From NCBI RefSeq assembly GCF_963526985.1, contig NZ_CAURPW010000003.1, positions 155,892-219,891 on the forward strand: a DNA stretch of 64,000 bases, in the 5' to 3' direction. The notes beneath the pieces were generated by a model that saw only the letters and a program-made list of their open reading frames with translations, did not search any database and had not been told where the DNA came from. The number at the start of each line of letters is the position of its first letter. Position 1 is the stretch's first letter. Position numbers and translations under genes: made by a program. Source of the DNA: an uncultured Campylobacter sp. (GTDB lineage Bacteria > Campylobacterota > Campylobacteria > Campylobacterales > Campylobacteraceae). Shown here one piece after another: positions 34,491 to 43,077 of this stretch.

Positions 34491-35245
34491 TATTTTTCCT
34501 TTGTTACGACGTATAAATATGAGGGGATGGTTATGCTTACGTAGGGCTTTACGGCCGCGCTTTTATATAGGCTCTCTTGGATCACGCCCGTGACCTTGCC
34601 CACTGAAATCCCGCTGAAAAATATCCCGTCAAGCCCGCTTGTGACGACCTCGTCGCCCTCTTTGGGACTCAGCCACTGGGGGATAAATTTCACCGTTATT
34701 CCGTCTTTGCTCCCGTGCGCTATGCCAGGGATTTTTTCCTCGCCGATTGATACGGCGAATATACTTTTTGGATCGTTTTGCAGCAAGGCCATAGGGTTGC
34801 CGTCCTTGCTCACGACGATACCCGCGCTCTTACCTTGGTAAATCAGCCCGTAAATTTTAGACTCGTCGTAGCCGCTAAATTTATCCAGCCAGACCTTGTT
34901 GTAGTCGCTTATATTTACGTAGCTTAGCGCCCGCACGAGCTGGACTCTAGGCTCGTAGGCGGTCGAGTTTTTATCGACCAAAATTTCGTTTAGCTCCTTT
35001 GCGAAGCTTGAAAGCAAAGCTGCCGATTTTTCCAGTTCGGCGTTTTGAGCGCGAAGCTGCTTTATCTCCTCGCGCTGCCTAAAATGCTCGTTTACGCCGT
35101 CTTTTACAAATTTGACCGCGTCGTCGTAGGCGGCGACTACGCGGCTGTTTAAATTTACGACGTATCCCGAGATAAGCGCGCCTCTATCAAGCGAAAAAAA
35201 TACCAGCGCGCCGATGAGAGCGACGAATAAAATTTTACTCTTCAT
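34490..35245 (-). CDS. mreC: Rod shape-determining protein MreC
   Basis: Periplasmic scaffold of the elongation machinery, 251 residues. A membrane anchor (about 4-20), a coiled-coil region around residues 55-80 (FRQREEIKQLRAQNAELEKS) and a beta-barrel domain with GKSAGIVVSKDGNPMALLQ and VVTSGLDGIFFSGISVGKV. Overlaps mreB by 11 bp. Acts with MreB and probably with the RodZ-like protein at 49414. Confidence 0.93.
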   Translation of the reverse strand: MKSKILFVALIGALVFFSLDRGALISGYVVNLNSRVVAAYDDAVKFVKDGVNEHFRQREEIKQLRAQNAELEKSAALLSSFAKELNEILVDKNSTAYEPRVQLVRALSYVNISDYNKVWLDKFSGYDESKIYGLIYQGKSAGIVVSKDGNPMALLQNDPKSIFAVSIGEEKIPGIAHGSKDGITVKFIPQWLSPKEGDEVVTSGLDGIFFSGISVGKVTGVIQESLYKSAAVKPYVSITIPSYLYVVTKEK

Positions 35246-36272
35246 TTACGAGTTGTTGTAAAAATTTAATCTCCTCAAGAGCCTTGCCGGTGCCTCTAGC
35301 CACGGCTAGCAACGGATCGTCCGCGACGAAAACGGGAAGCTTGACGATATCGCTTAGATATTTATCAAGGCCGCGGATCAGCGCTCCACCTCCGGTTAGC
35401 ACGATGCCGTTTTCTACGATATCTCCGGCAAGATCGGGCGGCATCATCTCAAGTACGGTTTTTAGGGCGTCTGCGATCTCTTTTAGAGGTTCGCGCATAG
35501 CCTCGCGCACGTCCTCGCTCGTTAGCTCCACGCGGCTTAGTAGGCCGCTAATCTGGTCGCGACCTTTTACTACGATGCTAAGCTCCTCGGGAAGCTGAAT
35601 CGCCGAACCGACGGAAATTTTGATATCCTCGCCCGCTCGCTCGCCGATTAGGAGGTTGTATTTTTCTTTTATGTAGTTTACGATGCTCATATCGATTTTA
35701 TCGCCAGCGGTGCGGATAGACTTGCTTATAACTAGGCCGCCTAGAGAGACTACACCGATCTCCGTCGTACCGCCGCCGATATCGACGACTAGGTTTCCTT
35801 GCGGTTCGCGCACCGGCAAATTTGCCCCGATAGCAGCAGCCATAGGCTCCTCTATCAAAAATACCTCTCTAGCCCCGGCGCTTAGCGCACTCTCGCGTAC
35901 GGCTTTTCGTTCGACTTGAGTTAGGCCGTAAGGTACGGAGATGATGATACGAGGGCGCAGGAAGCTCTTTCTGCGGTGAGTTTTTTCGATGAAATAGCGG
36001 ATCATCTTTTCTGTCATGTCAAAATCCGCGATAACGCCGTCTCTCATCGGACGGATTGCTTCGATATCGCCGGGAGTTTTACCTACCATCTCTTTTGCTT
36101 CGTGGCCGACGGCTAAGATTTTTTGCTTGCCGTATTTTTCGCGTTGTACCGCGACGACGGAGGGCTCGTTTATGATGATACCCTTATCTTTTACCAAAAC
36201 TAGCGTATTTGCAGTGCCTAGGTCGATACCCATATCGCTTGAAAAAAATCCTATTATCTGGTCTAAAATCAT
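35235..36272 (-). CDS. mreB: Rod shape-determining protein MreB
   Basis: Bacterial actin that guides lateral wall synthesis, 345 residues. Actin-fold motifs: phosphate 1 DMGIDLGTANTLVLVKDKG, phosphate 2 LVVDIGGGTTEIGVVSLGG, adenosine loop GIVLTGGGALIRGLDKYL, and EEPMAAAIGANLPV. Sits between clpX (8 bp upstream) and mreC (overlap). Complete and conventional. Confidence 0.97.
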   Translation of the reverse strand: MILDQIIGFFSSDMGIDLGTANTLVLVKDKGIIINEPSVVAVQREKYGKQKILAVGHEAKEMVGKTPGDIEAIRPMRDGVIADFDMTEKMIRYFIEKTHRRKSFLRPRIIISVPYGLTQVERKAVRESALSAGAREVFLIEEPMAAAIGANLPVREPQGNLVVDIGGGTTEIGVVSLGGLVISKSIRTAGDKIDMSIVNYIKEKYNLLIGERAGEDIKISVGSAIQLPEELSIVVKGRDQISGLLSRVELTSEDVREAMREPLKEIADALKTVLEMMPPDLAGDIVENGIVLTGGGALIRGLDKYLSDIVKLPVFVADDPLLAVARGTGKALEEIKFLQQLVNEE

Positions 36273-36280
36273 CTGTATCC

Positions 36281-37519
36281 TTATGCGCTTATTTTATTAT
36301 TTTTTACGAAAATCGGCTTTTCTTTACCGTTTACGACCTCTTTCGTGATCACCACGTCGTAGCCCGCAAGCTCCGGCAGTTCGTACATTATATCAGTCAT
36401 CACCTCTTCCATTATGCTTCGCAGTCCCCTAGCTCCCGTTTTTCGCTCGATAGCTAGTCTTGCGACCTCTCTTAGAGCTTCGTCGTCAAATTTCAAATTT
36501 GCCCTATCTATCGCGAAAAGCTTTTGGTACTGCTTTAGTATCGCATTTTTAGGCTCGGTTAAAATTCGCACCATATCATCCTCGGTGATTTTATTTAGCG
36601 TAGCGACAACGTGTAGCCTGCCGATGAGCTCCGGGATCAGTCCAAAATGCACCAGATCGTCGCTCTCAAGCGCGTCTAGCAAATTTTCCCTATCGTCTTT
36701 TGAGCGTTTGTCTTGACCAAAACCCAGCACGTTTTTACCAATCCTGCGCTCGATGATGTCGGCCAGGCCGTCAAACGCGCCGCCGCAGACAAAGAGGATG
36801 TTTGAAGTATCTATCTGGATGAATTCCTGATTAGGATGCTTTCTGCCGCCTTTTGGAGGGATATTTACGAGGCTTCCCTCTATGATTTTTAAAAGTGCCT
36901 GCTGCACGCCCTCGCCACTCACGTCGCGCGTGATCGAGCGATTTTCGCTCATCCTGGCGATCTTATCTATCTCATCGACGAAAACTATGCCCTGCTCGGC
37001 GCGCTTTACGTCGCCGTTCGCGGCCTGTAAAAGACGAGTCAGGATATTTTCCACGTCTTCGCCGACGTAGCCGGCTTCCGTTAGGCTCGTCGCGTCGCAG
37101 ATAGCGATAGGTACGTCTAGAAATTTAGCTAGCGTCTGCGCCATCAGCGTCTTGCCGCTGCCGGTAGGGCCGACAAGTAAGATATTTGATTTTGAGATCT
37201 CCGTATCGTCTTCTATCTCGCCTTTTCTAAAAATTCTTTTGTAGTGATTATAAACGCCGACACTAAAGACCTTTTTGGCTTTATCTTGACCGATGACGTA
37301 GTTATCTAGCACCGCCTTTAGCTCTTTTGGAGTTAAATTCGTATAGTCTTTGTCGGTTTTGCTTTCAGGAGTTGATTCTTGCAGGCTCGTATCGCCGCAA
37401 ATCATATTATAAGCAGCATTCACGCAGTATTCGCAAATGAAAGCCTTATTGTCCAAATCCGCAAAAAGGCGTCTATCGTTTGACTCCGTCTCGCCGCAAA
37501 AATTACATTTTCTCGCCAT
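36281..37519 (-). CDS. clpX: ATP-dependent Clp protease ATP-binding subunit ClpX
   Basis: AAA+ unfoldase for ClpP, 412 residues from ATG 37519, which overlaps the lpxA stop by one base (TAATG) and starts with the zinc-binding MARKCNFCGET (Cys5, Cys8) and ICEYC (Cys29, Cys32). Then Walker A GPTGSGKT, Walker B IVFVDEIDKIAR, the GEGVQQALLKIIEG region and the C-terminal ARGLRSIMEE. A longer start at 37576 would lie in lpxA and precede the zinc domain, so I reject it. Confidence 0.97.
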   Translation of the reverse strand: MARKCNFCGETESNDRRLFADLDNKAFICEYCVNAAYNMICGDTSLQESTPESKTDKDYTNLTPKELKAVLDNYVIGQDKAKKVFSVGVYNHYKRIFRKGEIEDDTEISKSNILLVGPTGSGKTLMAQTLAKFLDVPIAICDATSLTEAGYVGEDVENILTRLLQAANGDVKRAEQGIVFVDEIDKIARMSENRSITRDVSGEGVQQALLKIIEGSLVNIPPKGGRKHPNQEFIQIDTSNILFVCGGAFDGLADIIERRIGKNVLGFGQDKRSKDDRENLLDALESDDLVHFGLIPELIGRLHVVATLNKITEDDMVRILTEPKNAILKQYQKLFAIDRANLKFDDEALREVARLAIERKTGARGLRSIMEEVMTDIMYELPELAGYDVVITKEVVNGKEKPIFVKNNKISA

Positions 37520-38307
37520 TATTCTCTTCCTTTTGCCAATGGGATACCGCGCTTGGTGCTTAGGATAAATTCGCACATTTTTCGCACCTGCTCGTTCGCT
37601 ACGCTCTCTAAAAGCTCGCTAGCCGCAGCCTTTAGATCCCCGCTTTTTCTAAATAAAAATTTATACGCCCTGTTTATCTCTTCGACCGTGTCTTTATCGA
37701 ATCTTCGTCTGATACCGACTAAATTTAAGCTTCTGATGTAGGCTCGGTTGCCTTCGGCCAGGCAAAACGGCACGACGTCCTGAGATAGCGCGCTAGCGCC
37801 TGCGATCATGCAGCTCTCGCCGACTCTCACGAACTGATGTATCGGCGTCATGCCGCCCACGACGCTGTAGTCGCCAAGCTCCACGTGACCCGCTAGAGTC
37901 GCGTTGTTTGCCAGGATGACGTTATTTCCGACGACGCAGTCGTGCGCGACGTGGCAGTAGGCCATGATAAATGCGTTATCGCCGATGCGCGTGATCCCGT
38001 CGCCTTTGTGCGTGCCCGAGTTTATCGTGCAAAACTCGCGGATCGTCGCGTTTTTACCGATGCGAACGCCCGTGTTTTCCTCGGCGCGGTAGCTCACGTC
38101 CTGCGGGATATCGCCCACGATAGCGTAGCTGTAAATTTTACCGCTCTCGCCGATATGTGTGTCGCCTACGATCCTAGCGCCTTGCTTTACGAGTACGCCG
38201 TCGCCTAGCACGGCGTCTTTGCTGACGTAGGCATAGGCCTCGATCGTTACGTCCTCGCCGATCTTCGCGCCGTCCTCGACGACGGCTTGCGGATGGATAT
38301 TTCTCAT
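37519..38307 (-). CDS. lpxA: UDP-N-acetylglucosamine acyltransferase
   Basis: First enzyme of lipid A synthesis, 262 residues. A left-handed beta-helix of hexapeptide repeats starting with IHPQAVVEDGAKIGEDVTIE; the catalytic His is in MAYCHVAHDCVVGNNVILAN, and the helical C-terminal domain follows HQFVRVGESCMIAGASAL. Ten bp after fabZ and coupled to clpX, as in C. jejuni. Confidence 0.97.
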   Translation of the reverse strand: MRNIHPQAVVEDGAKIGEDVTIEAYAYVSKDAVLGDGVLVKQGARIVGDTHIGESGKIYSYAIVGDIPQDVSYRAEENTGVRIGKNATIREFCTINSGTHKGDGITRIGDNAFIMAYCHVAHDCVVGNNVILANNATLAGHVELGDYSVVGGMTPIHQFVRVGESCMIAGASALSQDVVPFCLAEGNRAYIRSLNLVGIRRRFDKDTVEEINRAYKFLFRKSGDLKAAASELLESVANEQVRKMCEFILSTKRGIPLAKGRE

Positions 38308-38317
38308 TTTAGCTCGC

Positions 38318-38764
38318 TTATTTATCTACGATCATTGCTTTTAGCTCGGCCTCGCACGCTAGCGTGCCGTCTACGTAGGCTTCGCCTTTTAGCACCCAGA
38401 TATTGCCTTTGTGTTTTAGCACTTCTAGGCGGTACTCGAGCCTATCGCCCGGGCGTATCGGATGGCGAAATTTCGCTCCGTCGATGCTCATAAAATAAAC
38501 GACTTTATTTTCGATACCCGCTTGATGTTCGTCGCTCATGCTCTTAAACGCGAGCACGCCGCCGGCCTGCGCCATGCCCTCGATGATCATGACGCCCGGA
38601 TATATCGGATGGCCCGGGAAGTGCCCCTGAAACACGGGCTCGCCGATCGTTACGTTTTTATACGCGACGATGTGTTTAGCGGGCTCTAGCTCGGTCACTC
38701 GGTCGATGAGCAAAAATGGATACCTATGCGGGAGTATTTTTTGGATTTCAACGATGTCGATCAC
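38318..38764 (-). CDS. fabZ: 3-hydroxyacyl-ACP dehydratase
   Basis: Hot-dog fold enzyme of fatty acid synthesis, 148 residues. The active-site block FQGHFPGHPIYPGVMIIEGM contains the catalytic His, and the Glu is in the following helix. N-terminal IVEIQKILPHRYPFLLIDRV is classic FabZ. First gene of the fabZ-lpxA-clpX-mreB-mreC-carB run; hydroxyacyl-ACP from this pathway is also the LpxA substrate. Confidence 0.97.
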   Translation of the reverse strand: MIDIVEIQKILPHRYPFLLIDRVTELEPAKHIVAYKNVTIGEPVFQGHFPGHPIYPGVMIIEGMAQAGGVLAFKSMSDEHQAGIENKVVYFMSIDGAKFRHPIRPGDRLEYRLEVLKHKGNIWVLKGEAYVDGTLACEAELKAMIVDK

Positions 38765-38900
38765 TTTAAACCTTGTGAGTAAAATTTAAAGCCGATTTTA
38801 GCCAAATTTTGCTAAGAAAAAGATTATTGATTCAGCCGAGGCGAAATTTAGCGGCTAAATTTTCGCGCCCGTCTTTTATCTCGAGCGCGCTAAATTTAGC

Positions 38901-39977
38901 TCAAATTTGCGCTACCAAAACCTCGTGGCTATCGTTATAAAGCTCGTCTTTAGCGTAGATCTCGTATCTGCCGGCGCGAATTTCATCCAGCACGATTATG
39001 GGATTTTGGCTAAATTCTCCGCACAGCTCGCGGCGGATTTTCAGCTCGCGAGATACGGCGATAGGCCGGCGGCAAAGCTCGTTTACGCTAGCGAATTTTT
39101 CGCCCGAGAGTTCGTTAAATTTAGCCAAATTTAATAGCGTCACGCCGTCTCGCAGCTCGTCGCAAATTTGAGCCGCCTCGCTCACGCTAAATTTGACGTT
39201 CTCGCGCTTAAAATGCGAGTAGAGCAAAAAATACGACGGCAGGGCGGCTTTGTCAAATTTGACGTAGGCGCGCAGCAAGCGGTAGTTTAGAAAATACTTG
39301 CGCGATAGGTGAAACGGCGTGCCCGCAGCCTCGCACTCTCGCACCTTTTCGTAAAGCTCCAGACGCTCCTCGATTCCGCCCGGCATCACGCGCCCGCTAA
39401 TCTCGCTCATAAGCTCGCTAAGCGGCAGTTTTTGCGCCTCGCGCTGCTTGCTAAGCCCAAAAATACAGCCGCAGTAGTTTTGGTGATAGAGTTTATCTTT
39501 TTTAGCAAGCTCAAACTGCGCGTTCGTGCCGCCGTCCGCGCGGTAGTCCGCGGCAAAGGCTTCAAGGCCGTATTCGCCCGCAGCCTTATTTAGCGCGGAT
39601 TCTAGCTGCGAGAAGTCCTTTTTGGGACTCATCAGCAGCGTCGTGGTGATAGATTTTTCGCCTAGCTCAAGCGCCTTTTTGGCCGAATTTCCCACGCGAA
39701 AATCAAAGCAATACGCGCAGCGCTTGCCCTTTTCAGGCTCGTTTTCAAGCCCTTTTGCACCCTCTAGCCACGCCTCGTACTCGTACTCGCCGCAGATGAG
39801 CTCGATGCCTAGCTTTTCGCAGCTCCTTTTTACGTCGCGAAACCTCATCAAAAACTCGCTGTACGGATGGATGTTTGGATCGTAGAAATAGCCGACTAGA
39901 CGCTCGTACGGACGGTCGGCGCGTAATCTTTGCAAAAAATAGTGACTGTCGACCGAGCAGCAGATGTGAACTAACAT
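38901..39977 (-). CDS. queH: Epoxyqueuosine reductase QueH with long C-terminal extension
   Basis: Iron-sulfur enzyme that converts epoxyqueuosine to queuosine in tRNA (DUF208 type). The first about 190 residues carry the four-plus-cysteine set: HICCSVDSH, KRCAYCFDFR and NYCGCIFG, with the Lys-rich TTTLLMSPKKDF block. The remaining about 165 residues extend past the usual QueH size; they look like a helical plus SAM-type-less domain and resemble nothing I can name. Starts at ATG 39977. queE and queD lie 5 kb away on the other strand. Confidence 0.88.
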   Translation of the reverse strand: MLVHICCSVDSHYFLQRLRADRPYERLVGYFYDPNIHPYSEFLMRFRDVKRSCEKLGIELICGEYEYEAWLEGAKGLENEPEKGKRCAYCFDFRVGNSAKKALELGEKSITTTLLMSPKKDFSQLESALNKAAGEYGLEAFAADYRADGGTNAQFELAKKDKLYHQNYCGCIFGLSKQREAQKLPLSELMSEISGRVMPGGIEERLELYEKVRECEAAGTPFHLSRKYFLNYRLLRAYVKFDKAALPSYFLLYSHFKRENVKFSVSEAAQICDELRDGVTLLNLAKFNELSGEKFASVNELCRRPIAVSRELKIRRELCGEFSQNPIIVLDEIRAGRYEIYAKDELYNDSHEVLVAQI

Positions 39978-40005
39978 TATAATTCCCCATAAACGACGGA
40001 TTTTA

Positions 40006-40078
40006 GAATAAATTTTTCTATACCCGCCGCAGTCACGGACGACCAGTCCGCTCCTTTGCGGGTAAGAAAAATTTATTT
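40006..40078. repeat. Nested inverted repeat upstream of queH
   Basis: Left arm TAAATTTTTCTATACCCGC (40009-40027) pairs with right arm GCGGGTAAGAAAAATTTA (40058-40075) with one bulge; the loop contains a second hairpin CGGAC-GACCA-GTCCG (40036-40050). Long AT arm plus a GC inner stem, the same design as the other nested hairpins in this window. Confidence 0.7.
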
Positions 40079-40201
40079 AAACTACGCCTATTTTGTCTTG
40101 AACAATTTTTGCCGATTTTACTAAATTTAACTGCAAATTTGGTTAAATCTTGAAATTACAATTTTTTAAAATTTTACAATTGGGTTTGCTTAGAGCTAAA
40201 A

Positions 40202-40276
40202 ATGCAAAGCAAAAACCTTCTATATCTAAAATTTGCGCACAAAGGACAACCGCTTAAGGTTGTTTTATGCTTTGCT
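40202..40276. other. Imperfect inverted repeat with inner terminator-like hairpin
   Basis: TGCAAAGCAAAAACC (40203-40217) is largely complementary to GGTTGTTTTATGCTTTGC (40258-40275), and ACAACC / GGTTGT (40246-40263, loop GCTTAA) followed by TTTAT forms a small hairpin. It could belong to a non-coding RNA or mark a transcript end for either strand. Confidence 0.45.
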
Positions 40277-40377
40277 ATAAATGGGGTAGGGCTTGAATTG
40301 CACCATGCTTTACAGTTGCGAGGCAAAGCCGAAACAAAAAGCTCGCTTTTATATCCGCTTGTCTCATTTTCTTGGGC

Positions 40378-40418
40378 GGCGGAAGGGGTTCTACTTACGA
40401 AGCGTCGCCCCTTCCGCC
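40378..40418. terminator. Strong 11-bp GC hairpin downstream of miaA
   Basis: GGCGGAAGGGG (40378-40388) is the exact reverse complement of CCCCTTCCGCC (40408-40418), with a 19-nt loop. No clear T-run follows on either strand, so it may be a structured RNA stem rather than a terminator. Confidence 0.5.
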
Positions 40419-40581
40419 CCCAAACCCCCACCATCCCCACTGCACGTTCAAGGGGTGCGATAGCGCTGTCGCGCCGCACACTTTTTAAGTTTTAGTGGAG
40501 TTAAATTTAACGTTATCAAGATGCGGGTCTCGGCGACCCAAATTTGCAAATTTGACTTAAAATTTGAACGTAAAAAGTCAA

Positions 40582-40695
40582 GGCGAAGTATCGTGAGATG
40601 ATTTTTAATGTTGTTGCAGTTTTTGCGACTAAGGCTAACCATGTGGGTTGCCGCAGGAGCAAAAACAAAACTCATTAAAAAGCGCTCGCGAGACA
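40582..40695. repeat. Nested hairpin repeat, copy A
   Basis: Nested complementary segments: CGTGAG / CTCGCG (40592, 40685), TTTTTAATG / CATTAAAAA (40602-40610, 40673-40681), GTTTTTGC / GCAAAAAC (40619-40626, 40659-40666), and an inner GGC(T)AACC / GGTTGCC stem (40633-40652). The outer block GGCGAAGTATCGTGAGATGA recurs at 61494-61513 on the other strand (18 of 20 bases), and the inner stem recurs at 61613-61632. Confidence 0.7.
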
Positions 40696-40714
40696 AGCCG
40701 CCAAATTTGCAAAT

Positions 40715-41605
40715 TTAACCATTTAAAAATTCTATGATTTTCCCTTCACACTCTTTGACCGAACCGCTAAATTTATTCTCAAACTGCGATCTATTAAACG
40801 TCCGCTGACGCTTGGCTAGCTGCGCCGTATGCGTACAGATGAGCTCCTCCAGCTCGGTCTGGGTTTTGATCTCGCCTCGCAAAAACTCGCCGCACTCTTT
40901 TAGACCGACCGAATTTAGCGGCCTTGGTCGCTGCGGATACCTCGCAAACAGCTCCCGCGCCTCATCCAGCAAACCCTGCTCAAACATCGCTCTAGTGCGC
41001 TCTTTGATACGACCTCTTAGCTCGTCTCTGTCCCAACTAAGCTCGAAAATCGCCAAATTTGACGTAACGGGAGCTAGGGTATTTTCGCGCAGATACGCGC
41101 TCACGGACTCGCCGCGCCCGCTAGAGCGCAAAAACGAGTAGATATCAAACCACTTTTGCAAGCGGTAGGTATCGTTTGCGCCGAATTTGGCGGCAAACTC
41201 CGGATCCAGGCTTGAAACGAGCTCGTAAATTTGAGCGTTTGATAGGCCGCTTTCTACGCGCTCAAATTTAGGCGTGAGACCCGACAACAAGGCCTTTAGA
41301 TAAAATCCGCTGCCGCCGGTTATAAACAAATTTTTACCGTTTTTTTGCGCAAATTCGCGAGCCGTTTTATAAATCTCAAAAAACATCCCGACGTCAAAAT
41401 GCTCATCGGGCATCAGCAAATTTACCCCAAAATGCGGCACCGAGGCTAGCTCGTCCGCAGTCGGTTTAGCGCTTGCGATATCGATAAATTTATAAACGCA
41501 AAGCGAATCAAGACTCAAAATCGCTCCGTTAAATTCGCTTGCTAGCTTTAGCGCGAGCGCCGTTTTTCCGCTAGCGGTGGTGCCGATGATGGCGAGTTCT
41601 TTCAT
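40715..41605 (-). CDS. miaA: tRNA dimethylallyltransferase
   Basis: Adds the isopentenyl group to A37 of tRNAs that read UNN codons. It has 296 residues. P-loop IIGTTASGKTALALKLA at the N-terminus, the LSLDSLCVYKFIDIASAKPT block with the catalytic Asp, and FITGGSGFYLKALLSGL. Single gene with ATG 41605, divergent from the mqnP/ubiA gene across 90 bp. Isopentenyl donor comes from the MEP pathway (ispE in this window). Confidence 0.95.
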   Translation of the reverse strand: MKELAIIGTTASGKTALALKLASEFNGAILSLDSLCVYKFIDIASAKPTADELASVPHFGVNLLMPDEHFDVGMFFEIYKTAREFAQKNGKNLFITGGSGFYLKALLSGLTPKFERVESGLSNAQIYELVSSLDPEFAAKFGANDTYRLQKWFDIYSFLRSSGRGESVSAYLRENTLAPVTSNLAIFELSWDRDELRGRIKERTRAMFEQGLLDEARELFARYPQRPRPLNSVGLKECGEFLRGEIKTQTELEELICTHTAQLAKRQRTFNRSQFENKFSGSVKECEGKIIEFLNG

Positions 41606-41695
41606 AAAAATGCCTTAAAATTCGTAAATCTGCTAAAATTTTATCACAATTTACGCTTTTATAAGATAAAATAAAGCAAAAATTTTAGGAAGATT

Positions 41696-42562
41696 ATGCA
41701 AAAATTTATAAATATTTTAAAAGACATTAACGAACTGATCGTCTTTAAGCACTCGATTTTCGCGCTGCCTTTTATATTTACCGCGATGATAACGGCGAGC
41801 GCACAGGTAAACGGCACGGCTTGGTTTGGCTGGAAGTTACTTATTTTGGGCGTTCTTTGCGCAGTTTCGGCGCGAAATTTCGCGATGGCCTTTAACCGCT
41901 ACAAGGACGAAGACATCGACAAACTAAACCCGCGCACGGCAAATCGCCCAAGCGTGGACGGGCGTATCGGCAGGACGAATTTACAAATTTTTATCGCGGC
42001 AAACGCCGTTATCTTCGTGCTAGTTGCTTATCTCGTAAACGAGCTTGCGTTTTGGCTGAGCTTTCCGATCCTAGCCGTGCTTGGCGGATATTCGCTTTTT
42101 AAGCGTTTTAGCGAGCTAGCACACCTAGTCCTTGGCCTCTCGCTGGGTCTCGCGCCCATCGCCGGAGCCGTCGCGGTTACGGGCGAGATACCGCTTTTTA
42201 GCGTACTGCTCTGCCTTGGTGTGATGTTTTGGGTGGCGGGATTTGACCTGCTTTATTCGCTTCAAGACGTCAAATTTGACCGCGAGCACGGGCTTTTTAG
42301 CATACCTAGCGTTTACGGCGAAAAGGCTACGATGTTTATCTCGGCGATCTTTCACGCCACGGCCGTGATCTTTTGGCTGCTTTTTGCGTGGGCGGGAGGG
42401 CTTGGCGCGGCGGCCTTTGTCGGGATTTTGCTTTGCGGCGCGATTTTAATAGCCGAGCACCGCATCGTTAGGCGAGATTTTAGTAAGATCGACCGCGCAT
42501 TTTTCACGCTAAACGGCTATCTGGGCATACTTTTTTTTGTTTTCGTTTGGGCTAGCTTATGA
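41696..42562 (+). CDS. mqnP: UbiA-family prenyltransferase, probably MqnP of menaquinone synthesis
   Basis: Inner-membrane prenyltransferase, 288 residues, about eight helices. Both Asp-rich motifs are present: FNRYKDEDIDKLNPRTANRP and FDLLYSLQDVKFDREHGLFS. Campylobacter makes menaquinone by the futalosine route and lacks ubiquinone, so the UbiA homologue most likely acts as MqnP; that is inferred from biology, since the sequence alone says only UbiA family. Coupled to the next gene by a 4-bp overlap. Confidence 0.88.
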   Translation: MQKFINILKDINELIVFKHSIFALPFIFTAMITASAQVNGTAWFGWKLLILGVLCAVSARNFAMAFNRYKDEDIDKLNPRTANRPSVDGRIGRTNLQIFIAANAVIFVLVAYLVNELAFWLSFPILAVLGGYSLFKRFSELAHLVLGLSLGLAPIAGAVAVTGEIPLFSVLLCLGVMFWVAGFDLLYSLQDVKFDREHGLFSIPSVYGEKATMFISAIFHATAVIFWLLFAWAGGLGAAAFVGILLCGAILIAEHRIVRRDFSKIDRAFFTLNGYLGILFFVFVWASL

Positions 42563-43077
42563 GACTGGTTCCGGCAAATTTAGACATAGTTTTTGAGGGA
42601 GCGCTCGGGCGCGAAAGCGAGTTTTTGCGCGAATTCGACAAACTAAGCGGCAACGAGGACGATCCGCTGGGAGCGTGGATAAAGCGCGCCAAAGCAAAGG
42701 GCGACACGAAGGAAAGCGATCAGGTGATACTAACGCTGCTAGTCGAGCTCCACCGTAAATTCGACGAACTAAACGCCTATATAAAAAACGAGAAATTCGT
42801 AAAGCTAGAGCTTGCTCAATCTAGCGTGCTAGACGGGATAAATTTTGAAAATTTTAGGATAAAAGAGGCTAAATTTAAAGAAGGCGCCAGGTACTACGGA
42901 CGCATTTTTATGCCTATCTTTCCGAAGCGAGACGTGGCGATATTTTTTGAGGCGCTAGATGAAAAAACAGCCAAAATCACGCGCATAAACGAGAGCGACG
43001 AGAGCGACTACAACGGCTACGTGACGGCTAGAGAACGGGCAATGATAAGAGAACTAAAGGAGATGAAAGATGAATAG
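42559..43077 (+). CDS. Conserved hypothetical soluble protein
   Basis: 172 residues, soluble, with a helical N-terminal third and a mixed alpha/beta C-terminal part (INFENFRIKEAKFKEGARYY, GRIFMPIFPKRDVAIFFEAL). It starts inside the end of mqnP (ATGA overlap) and overlaps the next gene by 8 bp. Positionally equals C. jejuni Cj0163c. The beta-rich core recalls PilZ-type domains, but the RxxxR and DxSxxG motifs are absent. Function unknown. Confidence 0.8.
   Translation: MRLVPANLDIVFEGALGRESEFLREFDKLSGNEDDPLGAWIKRAKAKGDTKESDQVILTLLVELHRKFDELNAYIKNEKFVKLELAQSSVLDGINFENFRIKEAKFKEGARYYGRIFMPIFPKRDVAIFFEALDEKTAKITRINESDESDYNGYVTARERAMIRELKEMKDE

Larger units (their letters stand above)
39978..40714. 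other. Gene-free, hairpin-rich region between queH and miaA
   Basis: Over 700 bp without a convincing gene. Frames on both strands at 40174-40495 are mutually overlapping with no ribosome sites and low-complexity content, so I reject them. The stretch carries a nested hairpin at 40006-40078, an inverted repeat at 40202-40276, a perfect 11-bp GC hairpin at 40378-40418, a GGGTC/GACCC hairpin at 40525-40539 and a large nested hairpin at 40582-40695. Downstream of miaA (minus strand) and upstream of queH; it may include a structured RNA. Confidence 0.6.

Noticed and set aside
37520..37576. Longer ClpX start
   Set aside because: Lies inside lpxA and precedes the zinc domain; ATG 37519 with the TAATG overlap is normal.
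40174..40495. Two overlapping ~100-codon frames on opposite strands between queH and miaA
   Set aside because: Neither has a ribosome site or plausible protein character; the DNA is hairpin-rich non-coding.
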